Below are positions 1 through 6,484 of a stretch of DNA of 7,854 nucleotides, one piece after another (the first letter of the stretch is position 1; each line of letters begins with the position of its first letter). The translations under genes were made by a program, and so were the position numbers. The notes under the pieces are model-generated. The model ran no database searches and was not told the DNA's origin. It saw only the letters and a program-made list of their open reading frames with translations. The stretch comes from an uncultured Bacteroidales bacterium (GTDB lineage Bacteria; Bacteroidota; Bacteroidia; Bacteroidales; UBA4417), in contig CAIXAQ010000762.1 of NCBI GenBank assembly GCA_903917425.1, positions 1 to 7,854 on the forward strand, in the 5' to 3' direction.

Positions 1-1
1 G

Positions 2-997
2 CCGGCTTTCAGTTTGCCCGAAATAGCTGATATTGCCCGGAAAAATCTCGAAATTTTCAAGGAACTGCAAAAGATTCGTGATATTAACTTCCTTTCCACC
101 CGTTATGTGACTTTTGCACACGACGATGCAACCTACAAAGCATTGGATGATTCCCGCTCGTGGTCCGATTCGTATATGGTCGATCCAAAAGATTACCAGA
201 GGGAAATTTCACCTAACCTGAATCCACACCTGGGTAAACACTACCAGGCTGCACAAATAACCCGCGATTGCTGGCAGGCAACTCCTGGCCGCGTAATTGA
301 TCTGATTCGCCGTATTGGCATCGAAAAAGGCGGAAGAATTTTTGAAGACTGCCAGTTGCTTGATGTAAGAAAAGAAAACGGGAAATACATCATACTGGCC
401 AAAGATCATGAAAAAAATTATGTTGAATTCCATACGCCACATTTTGTAAACTCATTAGGCCCTGAAGCTGATAAATTCGCAAAACAACTTGGCATCGAAA
501 CCGGACTGTATCCTGTTAAACACCAGGCTTTTATTACCAGGCGCCTGCCAAATATGGGTATCAACGGGCAACCTTTGGATATGCTTATCGATCGCAGAAA
601 GTACAAAGGTTTTACTGCTGTTTACGGTCAGCAATTAGGGGAAACAGGCCAGATTATTGGCTGTGCCTCACCACAGGTCGAACCCATGGAAACGGATAAA
701 AACCTGAAAATCAATTCAAAGGAATTTCTTGAGATTGTATCCGAAGTTTTTGTTGACTGGTTGCCACAACTTTCCTCCGTTGGTTTCCAGGCTGTTTGGG
801 CAGGTTATTATGTGGAACCACGTATGATCCTTGATCCCGACCTTGGGTTGTTTGTTGGTTTCAGGGGACAAGGTTTTATGCTTGGGCAATACCTCGCTAA
901 AATTTATGTGGATAAACTTATGGGCAAGGAGGTTCCCTCCTATTTTAACAGGCTCAGACTGAGTGGTGATGGGTTGTTAGAGAAGGCGTTTAAGTAG
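2..997 (+). CDS. FAD-dependent oxidoreductase, DAO family (5' end cut off)
   Basis: This is the C-terminal 331 residues of a probable FAD-dependent oxidoreductase. The reading frame is open to the left edge, so the real start and the N-terminal GxGxxG dinucleotide-binding motif lie outside the window; the in-frame TTG at 14 is probably an internal Leu codon. The order of elements fits the DAO (D-amino-acid oxidase-like) fold: a mid-protein stretch PNLNPHLG, an A-to-G helix region with TPGRVIDLIRRIG, a strand ending in FVNSLGPEAD where relatives have VNAAG.WAD, then YPVKHQAFIT, and near the C terminus GLFVGFRGQGFMLGQYLAK, which matches the family's second FAD-contact segment. No signal peptide or membrane segment is visible in the part seen. 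The substrate cannot be read from the sequence; amino acid or hydroxy-acid oxidation is the family norm. It ends with TAG, convergent with the next gene. The family call is fairly sure, the substrate unknown. Confidence 0.8.
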   Translation, partial: PAFSLPEIADIARKNLEIFKELQKIRDINFLSTRYVTFAHDDATYKALDDSRSWSDSYMVDPKDYQREISPNLNPHLGKHYQAAQITRDCWQATPGRVIDLIRRIGIEKGGRIFEDCQLLDVRKENGKYIILAKDHEKNYVEFHTPHFVNSLGPEADKFAKQLGIETGLYPVKHQAFITRRLPNMGINGQPLDMLIDRRKYKGFTAVYGQQLGETGQIIGCASPQVEPMETDKNLKINSKEFLEIVSEVFVDWLPQLSSVGFQAVWAGYYVEPRMILDPDLGLFVGFRGQGFMLGQYLAKIYVDKLMGKEVPSYFNRLRLSGDGLLEKAFK

Positions 998-1011
998 AAC
1001 TTCGGGGAATG

Positions 1012-1059
1012 AGGCTGTTGGGCTGTCAGGCTGTTGGACTGTTAGGCAGTTAGGTTGTC
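1012..1059. repeat. Degenerate 8-base tandem repeat array, six units
   Basis: Six head-to-tail octamers run without a gap, with consensus RGGCTGTY (units such as AGGCTGTT and GGACTGTT). They can also be read as three 16-base units starting at 1012, 1028 and 1044; the first two differ at only 2 of 16 positions. The array begins 15 bases after the stop codon of the oxidoreductase gene, in the convergent gap. A further partial match (GGTTGTCAGGC) lies at 1173-1182 plus flanking bases. No open reading frame is implied. Function unknown; it resembles the low-complexity octamer clusters I associate with Bacteroidota intergenic DNA. Confidence 0.75.
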
Positions 1060-1166
1060 ACTCCAGGGGATTGGCTTGAGTGGGAATATTTTTTCTTCGA
1101 ATACAGATTTTCTGTGATTGGTAAAGAGTCCTTTTCGCTTGAAACCGACAGTTTTTTCAAAACAAG

Positions 1167-1183
1167 TACCTGGTTGTCAGGCA
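1167..1183 (-). terminator. Weak candidate terminator of the topA/arginase-fold transcript
   Basis: Just beyond the stop codon of the minus-strand gene, the minus strand can fold a 6-base-pair stem (TGCCTG with CAGGTA, one G-T wobble) around a 5-base loop. It is followed by CTTGTTTTG, a broken T-rich run. The stem is short and the T run imperfect, so this is only a candidate; no better hairpin was found in the convergent gap. Confidence 0.25.
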
Positions 1184-1186
1184 AAT

Positions 1187-2362
1187 TTACATCAGCTTTT
1201 GGTATGCCTGCCACCAGCGATCAGGGATTTCATCTTCAAGAGCCGTTTGATAATCGGCTGCTGTGCAGGGAACTACATAATGGCGGCGGTATTTTTCGCG
1301 TATGTTGTCCGAACATTTTATTTCCATCCACCAGCGGTCGGTTGGCTTGCTTTTATAAAAAACAATTCCATCGTTAAAATCGGTAACCTGCACATTGTAA
1401 CGGATATAATTATCTGCGCCAGTTGAAGGATGGTCATTCTGCCGGTGATAAAATCCATCAATAAAATACCAGATCATCTGCGCCAGCAAATGCGCTGTTT
1501 GCCCGTTGCGATCCATAGCAGGATTCATTTCAAAAAAACCGGCAGATGTGATTTTGTCGCTCATCCCGGCATAGCGCACGATTTGGCAGGCTTCCTCGCC
1601 AAAAAAACCATTCGGCGTGGCATTGGCATTTCCGGGAGCATCGCTCTGCCTGATGGCCGACATATCGAACGAAAGCAAGTCGGCGTTCCGCACAAGCGGT
1701 TCAACCTGGGCGATATCGTTGTGAAGCACTCCCAGCCGGTAAATATCAAAAAACAGGTTGCGCATCAGATCGATAGCACCCTGATCAACAAAATAAGTCT
1801 GATAACCTATGTTTGTGTAATTAAAAAGGAAATTGGGTTTGTGTAAGATAATGTGGCTCAGGTACGAGCGGGAATTGAGCCGTGATTCACTTTCACCCAG
1901 GTCGAACATATTATCCACAGCCGCAATATTGATAATATTTTTTCGGTTTTGATAGGCCCGGTACATGGCATAGGTAAGATCCTGACCTCCTCCAATAATT
2001 ACCGGAATGATTTCAAGCTCCAGAAGTGCCTCAACTACAGCGGTTACAGCGAAATAAGTATCTTCAACCGAGTCTCCGCGCATAATATCGCCCAGGTCGG
2101 CAACTTGCATTTCATAATTCCCGGACAACAGTTTGTACAGGTATTCGCGCACACTAAGCGAAGCCATTCCACATCCATGGTTATCCACTACATTACGATC
2201 ATCATCCACTCCAAAGATAGCAATTTGGATTTCCCCAAGTTCAGGGAAGCCAACTTGGTCAGTATGCTTGCTGAAAACTTCGCCCAGCCGCTTGCCCTTA
2301 TGGGCTGCCACTTGCGGCAGCATGATATCCTGAACCGGTTTAAAGTAGCTGGAGATATGCAT
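1187..2362 (-). CDS. Arginase-fold protein, formimidoylglutamase-like, metal ligands degenerate
   Basis: This 391-residue protein has the ureohydrolase (arginase/agmatinase/HutG) layout and would usually be annotated as formimidoylglutamase or arginase family. The three metal-site regions can be placed in order: GGGQD at 124-128, VDNMFDLG at 149-156, and SFDMSAIRQSDAPG at 231-244, with the later family segment TPNGFFGEEACQI at 249-261. Compared with the arginase ligands (GGDH, DAHTD, DVD), both histidines are replaced (Q127, M152) and the second Asp of the third motif is Ser (S235); D150, D154 and D233 remain. A binuclear Mn site is therefore doubtful, and ureohydrolase activity should not be assumed. 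About 90 residues after roughly position 300 go beyond the usual arginase core and contain DRWW twice. The protein is soluble, with no signal peptide. The ATG at 2362 is the only good start; no Shine-Dalgarno sequence is seen. It follows topA on the same strand after 110 bases and may be co-transcribed with it. Fold call strong, function unknown. Confidence 0.85.
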   Translation of the reverse strand: MHISSYFKPVQDIMLPQVAAHKGKRLGEVFSKHTDQVGFPELGEIQIAIFGVDDDRNVVDNHGCGMASLSVREYLYKLLSGNYEMQVADLGDIMRGDSVEDTYFAVTAVVEALLELEIIPVIIGGGQDLTYAMYRAYQNRKNIINIAAVDNMFDLGESESRLNSRSYLSHIILHKPNFLFNYTNIGYQTYFVDQGAIDLMRNLFFDIYRLGVLHNDIAQVEPLVRNADLLSFDMSAIRQSDAPGNANATPNGFFGEEACQIVRYAGMSDKITSAGFFEMNPAMDRNGQTAHLLAQMIWYFIDGFYHRQNDHPSTGADNYIRYNVQVTDFNDGIVFYKSKPTDRWWMEIKCSDNIREKYRRHYVVPCTAADYQTALEDEIPDRWWQAYQKLM

Positions 2363-2370
2363 GTAGGTCT

Positions 2371-2391
2371 GAGTTATGAGATATGAGTTTA
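2371..2391. repeat. Short 7-base repeat, three units
   Basis: Three adjacent heptamers of the form GAGWTAT (third unit GAGTTTA) lie immediately upstream of the start codon of the arginase-fold gene. On the transcribed minus strand this gives a run of units ending in ACTC or TCTC just before the ATG, where a leader would be. It may be chance low complexity; it is listed because two clearer short-period arrays lie in the flanking gaps. Confidence 0.35.
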
Positions 2392-2428
2392 TAATGTTAT
2401 GAATAAATCCTTCAGGCTACCAAACTGC

Positions 2429-2468
2429 ATTACCGAATTGTCAAATTATCGCATTAGCACATTATCGC
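2429..2468. repeat. Degenerate 8-base tandem repeat array, five units
   Basis: Five gapless octamers share the consensus ATTAYCGC; two units are exactly ATTATCGC, others are ATTACCGA, ATTGTCAA and ATTAGCAC. The array stops four bases short of the topA stop codon and fills much of the gap to the next gene. On the minus (transcribed) strand each unit ends in AAT, mostly TAAT. The unit differs from that of the array at 1012-1059, but period, copy number and degeneracy are alike. Confidence 0.65.
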
Positions 2469-2472
2469 AATT

Positions 2473-4797
2473 TTACTTCTTGGCACGGGCAACAAATTTC
2501 TTTTTAGCCGGGGCTGGTGCAGCGTCGCCCAATTTAATGCATTCTTCGAGGGTAAGCGTTGCCGGATCGGAGCCTTTGGGTATTTTAATGTTATTTTTAC
2601 CAATGGCGATATACGGACCATAACGGCCGTTTAACACAAGAATATCGGGGCGTTCGGCAAACGATTTTATGGTACGGTTTGCGGCTTCGGTGCGTTTCTC
2701 TTCAATGAGTTCAATGGCCCGTTCAATGGTTATCGATGCCGGATCATCTGTCTTTTTGAGGGAACAGAATTTGGATTGGTGTAATACATAAGGACCAAAA
2801 CGGCCTATAGCGACCGTAACATCGGCATCTTCGAACTGCCCGAGCATGCGCGGGAAATCGAAAAGCTTTATTGCTTCTTCCAGTGTAATGCTTTCAAGGG
2901 TCTGGCCTTTGCGTAATCCGGCAAACTTGGGTTTATCAGGCGAATCGGTTTCCCCGATCTGGGCAATTGCGCCATACCTGCCTAATTTTACATAAATATT
3001 CATTCCCGAAGTTGGATCTAAACCAAGCAGTTTTTCCCCCTTGGCTCTTTCCCCGCTTTCGAGGGTTTCGAGTACTTTTTTATGAAATGGAGTATAAAAT
3101 TCACCGATCATCAGGTTCCATGCTTTCAGCCCGTCAGCAATCTCATCAAATTCCTTTTCGACACTGGCTGTAAAATTATAATCCATAATATCGTCGAAAT
3201 ATTGCTGTAAAAAGCGTGTGACAAGTTCGCCGGTATCGGTAGGAAAGAGTTTTGATTTTTCGAAACCAAACTTTTCGTGCTTTACGGTTTCCTTAATTTT
3301 TCCGTCTTTCAACATAAGCTGTTTGATGTCGCGGGTATTCCCGTCACGATCTTCTTTTACAACATATTCGCGTTTTACGATTGTCGAAATTGTTGGCGCA
3401 TAGGTCGAAGGACGCCCAATACCCAGTTCTTCCAGTTTTTTCACCAGGCTGGCTTCTGTATAACGGGGCTGACTAGTGGTAAACCTCTGAACAGCTTCGA
3501 TGTGATGCATACCTAACTTTTCGCCTTTTGCAACGGGTGGCAGCAATCCTTCTGTTTGTTCGGTATCATCATCGGTCGATTCCATGTATACTTTGAGAAA
3601 TCCGTCGAATTTAATCACCTCGCCCAAGGCTACAAATTGCTCTTTGCTGTTCGAAAGGTCAATATTTATATTTGTCTTTTCAAGGATAGCATCAGCCATT
3701 TGCGAAGCGATGGTACGCTTCCAGACCAGATCATAAAGCCGTTTCTGAGCAGCATCGCCTTCGATAGAACTTTGATTCATATAGGTTGGCCGGATAGCTT
3801 CGTGTGCCTCCTGGGCGCCTTTGCTTTTGGTTGCGAACTGACGTGATTTGTGGTATTCCTTGCCGTATTGCTGTATGATTTCATCCTGAGCCATGCCTAA
3901 CGCGGTCTGCGAAAGGTTGACCGAGTCGGTACGCATATAGGTGATTTTGCCACTTTCGTAAAGTTGCTGGGCAACTGTCATGGTGCGGCTTACCGAGAAT
4001 CCCAGTTTTCGGCTTGCTTCCTGCTGCAAAGTTGAGGTAGTAAACGGCGGAGCAGGTGAACGCTTGCCTGGCTTTTTCTCGACATCGGCAACCGAGTACG
4101 CGGCTTTGGCGCACAAAGCGAGGAAGTCGCGCGCTTCGTCAAGTGTTGGGAAACGTTTGAGCAGATCGGCTTTAAAGGTAGCATTTCCTTTTTCGTTGTT
4201 CACCTCGAACAATCCGGAAACTTTGTATGCAAATGTAGATTCGAACTTCCGGATGTCTTCCTCGCGCTCGACAATAAGTTTTACGGCAACACTCTGCACA
4301 CGACCTGCCGAAAGTGATGGTTTCACCTTTTTCCACAGGATGGGCGATAACTCAAAACCAACAAGCCGGTCGAGTACACGGCGCGCCTGTTGTGCATTCA
4401 CAAGGTTCTGGTCAATTTTCCGTGGCGATTTTATTGCCTCGGTAATAGCCGATTTCGTAATCTCATGGAAAACAATGCGGTTTGTTTTTTGCTGGTCGAG
4501 GTTAAGCACTTCGGCCAGGTGCCACGAAATGGCTTCTCCCTCACGGTCCTCGTCAGTTGCGAGCCATACAGTTTCGGCACTGTCAGCCAGTTTTTTCAAC
4601 TCGCTGATTACTTTCTTTTTATCAGGCATTACTTCGTAAACGGGACGAAAATGGTTATTCACTTCAATACCAAGGTCTTTGGTCGAAAGATCGCGAACAT
4701 GGCCAAAACTGGATTTTACAGTAAAATCCTTCCCCAGATAGCCTTCGATAGTTTTAGCCTTAGCCGGTGACTCAACAATAACAAGATTCTTACTCAT
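2473..4797 (-). CDS. topA: DNA topoisomerase I (type IA)
   Basis: Relaxes negatively supercoiled DNA by cutting and rejoining one strand through a 5'-phosphotyrosine link. The protein is 774 residues from the chosen ATG at 4797, where the protein begins directly with the Toprim domain (MSKNLVIVESPAKAKTIEGY, with the conserved E9). The frame is open 15 codons further, but that extension is hydrophobic and overlaps the promoter-like box. Visible landmarks are DEDREGE at 82-88 (acidic Mg-binding triad), LSAGRVQSVAVKLI at 162-175, and the active-site segment GKITYMRTDS with Tyr at about 287. After about residue 600 there are three Toprim C-terminal repeats, each with a G-R-[YF]-G core, and a Lys/Ala-rich tail. 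The CxxC zinc ribbons of the E. coli enzyme are absent. It is divergent from miaB and lies upstream of the arginase-fold gene on the same strand. Identity is certain. Confidence 0.98.
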   Translation of the reverse strand: MSKNLVIVESPAKAKTIEGYLGKDFTVKSSFGHVRDLSTKDLGIEVNNHFRPVYEVMPDKKKVISELKKLADSAETVWLATDEDREGEAISWHLAEVLNLDQQKTNRIVFHEITKSAITEAIKSPRKIDQNLVNAQQARRVLDRLVGFELSPILWKKVKPSLSAGRVQSVAVKLIVEREEDIRKFESTFAYKVSGLFEVNNEKGNATFKADLLKRFPTLDEARDFLALCAKAAYSVADVEKKPGKRSPAPPFTTSTLQQEASRKLGFSVSRTMTVAQQLYESGKITYMRTDSVNLSQTALGMAQDEIIQQYGKEYHKSRQFATKSKGAQEAHEAIRPTYMNQSSIEGDAAQKRLYDLVWKRTIASQMADAILEKTNINIDLSNSKEQFVALGEVIKFDGFLKVYMESTDDDTEQTEGLLPPVAKGEKLGMHHIEAVQRFTTSQPRYTEASLVKKLEELGIGRPSTYAPTISTIVKREYVVKEDRDGNTRDIKQLMLKDGKIKETVKHEKFGFEKSKLFPTDTGELVTRFLQQYFDDIMDYNFTASVEKEFDEIADGLKAWNLMIGEFYTPFHKKVLETLESGERAKGEKLLGLDPTSGMNIYVKLGRYGAIAQIGETDSPDKPKFAGLRKGQTLESITLEEAIKLFDFPRMLGQFEDADVTVAIGRFGPYVLHQSKFCSLKKTDDPASITIERAIELIEEKRTEAANRTIKSFAERPDILVLNGRYGPYIAIGKNNIKIPKGSDPATLTLEECIKLGDAAPAPAKKKFVARAKK

Positions 4798-4829
4798 ATT
4801 TATTTTGATTAAAATCGGAAAACCGGGTG

Positions 4830-4837
4830 CAAAGTAA
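4830..4837 (-). promoter_or_regulatory. Candidate promoter -7 box of topA
   Basis: The minus strand reads TTACTTTG followed by CACCC, seven of eight matches to the Bacteroidota -7 box TAnnTTTG. It lies about 33 bases before the topA ATG, leaving room for a short leader. A TTG is present upstream but closer than the usual -33 spacing. The same TTTGCACCC string occurs at the two plus-strand promoter candidates. Confidence 0.45.
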
Positions 4838-4975
4838 AGCAATAAAATTACAACTGAAGAGACATATTGTTATATATACCTTAATAATGTTTGTATGGAT
4901 ACTTTGAATCGTCCACCGGCCTACGCATCTATTTCGCAACTATATATCTGATTAACTGAATCTTGATTGAAACAA

Positions 4976-5002
4976 TTTGCAAAGTTTTTTGTTGTAATTT
5001 TG
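4976..5002 (+). promoter_or_regulatory. Candidate promoter of miaB
   Basis: TAATTTTG at 4995-5002 is a full match to the Bacteroidota -7 consensus TAnnTTTG and is followed by CACCCC. A TTTG at 4976-4979 could serve as the -33 element, but the 15-base spacing is shorter than usual for this phylum, so that half is doubtful. Transcription would start near 5008, giving a leader of about 40 bases before the miaB start. The rest of the 251-base divergent gap (roughly 4840-4970) is AT-rich and shows no other feature I can support. Confidence 0.55.
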
Positions 5003-5048
5003 CACCCCTTAAAAAATCCTGTATTAACTTAAATTTCGAATTGATAAC

Positions 5049-6380
5049 GTGGAGATTAAAAAAAAATCCTTTATTGAGACTTACGGTTGCCAGATGAATT
5101 TTTCGGACAGCGAAATTGTGGCCTCAATACTCGAAAAACTGAATTACGAGCCTACAACCGATATAAAAGCCGCTGATCTCATATTGCTGAATACCTGTTC
5201 CATTCGCGATAATGCCGAGCAAAGGGTTCGTAACCGACTTAACGAGTTGCACGCCCTCAAACGCAAACATCCCGGTTTGGTTATAGGGTTATTGGGTTGT
5301 ATGGCCGAACGACTCAAAGATAAACTTCTGGAAGAAGAACGCCACATCGACCTGATTGTTGGTCCCGACGGATACAGGCAGTTGCCGCAATTGCTGGAAC
5401 AGGTCGAAAGCGGGCAGAAAGCGATCAATGTTTTGCTTTCGGCCGACGAAACGTATGCCGACATTAACCCGGTACGAACGGGTGGCAGTGGCGTCACAGC
5501 TTTTATCAGCATTATGCGTGGCTGCGAAAATTTCTGCGCATACTGCGTGGTGCCTTACACACGTGGCAAAGAACGAAGCCGTAATCCGCAAACCATTGTA
5601 AAAGAAGCATTTGAGCTTTTTGAACAAGGCTTTCGTGAAATCACCCTGCTTGGGCAGAATGTAAACTCGTACCGCTGGGAGGATAACGGGATTTCCATTG
5701 ACTTTCCGGCATTACTCGAAGAAGTAGCTTCGGTAAATCCTCTGCTGCGCGTGAGGTTTGCTACATCACACCCTAAAGACATATCAGACGATCTGCTTGA
5801 AGTGATAGCCTCGCATGAGAATATATGTAAATCCATTCATCTGCCGATTCAATCGGGCAGCACACATATGCTCGAAATGATGAAACGCAGTTATTCCCGC
5901 GACTGTTACATGGATCGCATTGCAGCCATACGCCGGATTATTCCTGGATGTGCCGTTACCACCGATATTATTGCCGGATTCTGTTCCGAAACGGAGGAAG
6001 ACCATCAGCACACTATTTCGGCTATGCGCGAAGTAGGATACGACTATGCCTATATGTTCAAATATTCAGAACGGCCAAATACCATTGCGGCTAAAAAATA
6101 TCCTGATGATGTACCCGAAGAAGTAAAAAGTCGTCGCCTGGATGAGATCATTGGCCTACAACAGGAACTTTCGCTGAAGAGCAATAAACGGGAAGTTGGA
6201 AAAGAATTTGTGGTCCTTGCCGAAGGTGTTTCGAAACGTTCGGATCAGCAACTTTTTGGCCGCACCAGTCAGAACAAAGTAGTTGTTTTTCAGCGTGATG
6301 CGTTTAAACCTGGCGATTATGTAAAAGTTAAAATTGTTTCGTGTACAGCGGCCACTCTAAGAGGTGAACTGGTACTATAA
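5049..6380 (+). CDS. miaB: tRNA-2-methylthio-N6-dimethylallyladenosine synthase MiaB
   Basis: A radical-SAM methylthiotransferase that converts i6A37 to ms2i6A37 in tRNAs reading UNN codons. It is 443 residues long, as usual for the family. The N-terminal methylthiotransferase domain has the MiaB signature TYGCQMN and three auxiliary-cluster cysteines (C14, C50, C84). The radical-SAM domain carries CxxxCxxC as C159, C163 and C166, followed by VVPYTRGKERSR. LLGQNVNSY, HLPIQSGS and TDIIAGF are further family marks, and a TRAM RNA-binding domain covers roughly the last 65 residues. TYGCQMN separates it from RimO and MtaB. The start is a GTG at 5049: an in-frame stop lies at 5025-5027, no ATG or TTG occurs in frame between, and family members begin only a few residues before this motif. 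No clear ribosome binding site is seen. It is transcribed away from topA and probably alone, since a new promoter candidate precedes the next gene. Confidence 0.97.
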   Translation: MEIKKKSFIETYGCQMNFSDSEIVASILEKLNYEPTTDIKAADLILLNTCSIRDNAEQRVRNRLNELHALKRKHPGLVIGLLGCMAERLKDKLLEEERHIDLIVGPDGYRQLPQLLEQVESGQKAINVLLSADETYADINPVRTGGSGVTAFISIMRGCENFCAYCVVPYTRGKERSRNPQTIVKEAFELFEQGFREITLLGQNVNSYRWEDNGISIDFPALLEEVASVNPLLRVRFATSHPKDISDDLLEVIASHENICKSIHLPIQSGSTHMLEMMKRSYSRDCYMDRIAAIRRIIPGCAVTTDIIAGFCSETEEDHQHTISAMREVGYDYAYMFKYSERPNTIAAKKYPDDVPEEVKSRRLDEIIGLQQELSLKSNKREVGKEFVVLAEGVSKRSDQQLFGRTSQNKVVVFQRDAFKPGDYVKVKIVSCTAATLRGELVL

Positions 6381-6437
6381 TAGCACATTAAATGAAATAA
6401 AGCAAATGTTATACATAATTATCGTCTCTAATTATTA

Positions 6438-6445
6438 TATCTTTG
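6438..6445 (+). promoter_or_regulatory. Candidate promoter -7 box of the polysaccharide export genes
   Basis: TATCTTTG fits TAnnTTTG exactly and is followed by CACCCTTTT, much like the miaB promoter candidate. It lies 39 bases before the ATG of the Wza-like gene in an AT-rich gap. No TTTG at the expected -33 distance is visible, so strength and sigma-factor use are uncertain. It suggests the export genes start their own transcript, not reading on from miaB. Confidence 0.5.
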
Positions 6446-6484
6446 CACCCTTTTAAATAATTTCTTAATTTGATACTGTTTTAT

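Noticed and set aside
1103..1115. Perfect 5-base-pair hairpin (ACAGA/TCTGT, 3-base loop) in the convergent gap
   Set aside because: The stem is short and AU-rich, with no T-run following on either strand, so it is not a convincing terminator.
998..1186. Possible CRISPR-like or transposon-end structure around the repeats
   Set aside because: The units are 8 bases without spacers, and there are no terminal inverted repeats, target duplications or transposase gene.
1430..2386. Plus-strand open frames of 138 and 145 residues opposite the arginase-fold gene
   Set aside because: The minus-strand protein has clear family motifs along its full length; the opposite frames show none and are shadows.
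3980..4639. A 219-residue open frame antisense to topA
   Set aside because: It lies wholly inside the certain topA gene in another frame, has a Ser/Arg-rich composition typical of antisense readings, and no recognisable domain.
4798..4842. A 15-codon N-terminal extension of TopA
   Set aside because: TopA proteins begin at the MSKNLVIVESPAKAK segment; the extension would overlap the promoter-like box and has no family support.
4840..4970. Possible riboswitch or small RNA in the topA-miaB gap
   Set aside because: No stable paired structure or known element could be traced by eye; it is AT-rich promoter-type DNA.
6470..6484. TTG start five codons upstream for the Wza-like protein
   Set aside because: The ATG at 6485 gives a normal lipoprotein signal peptide; the extension adds hydrophobic residues before the charged n-region.
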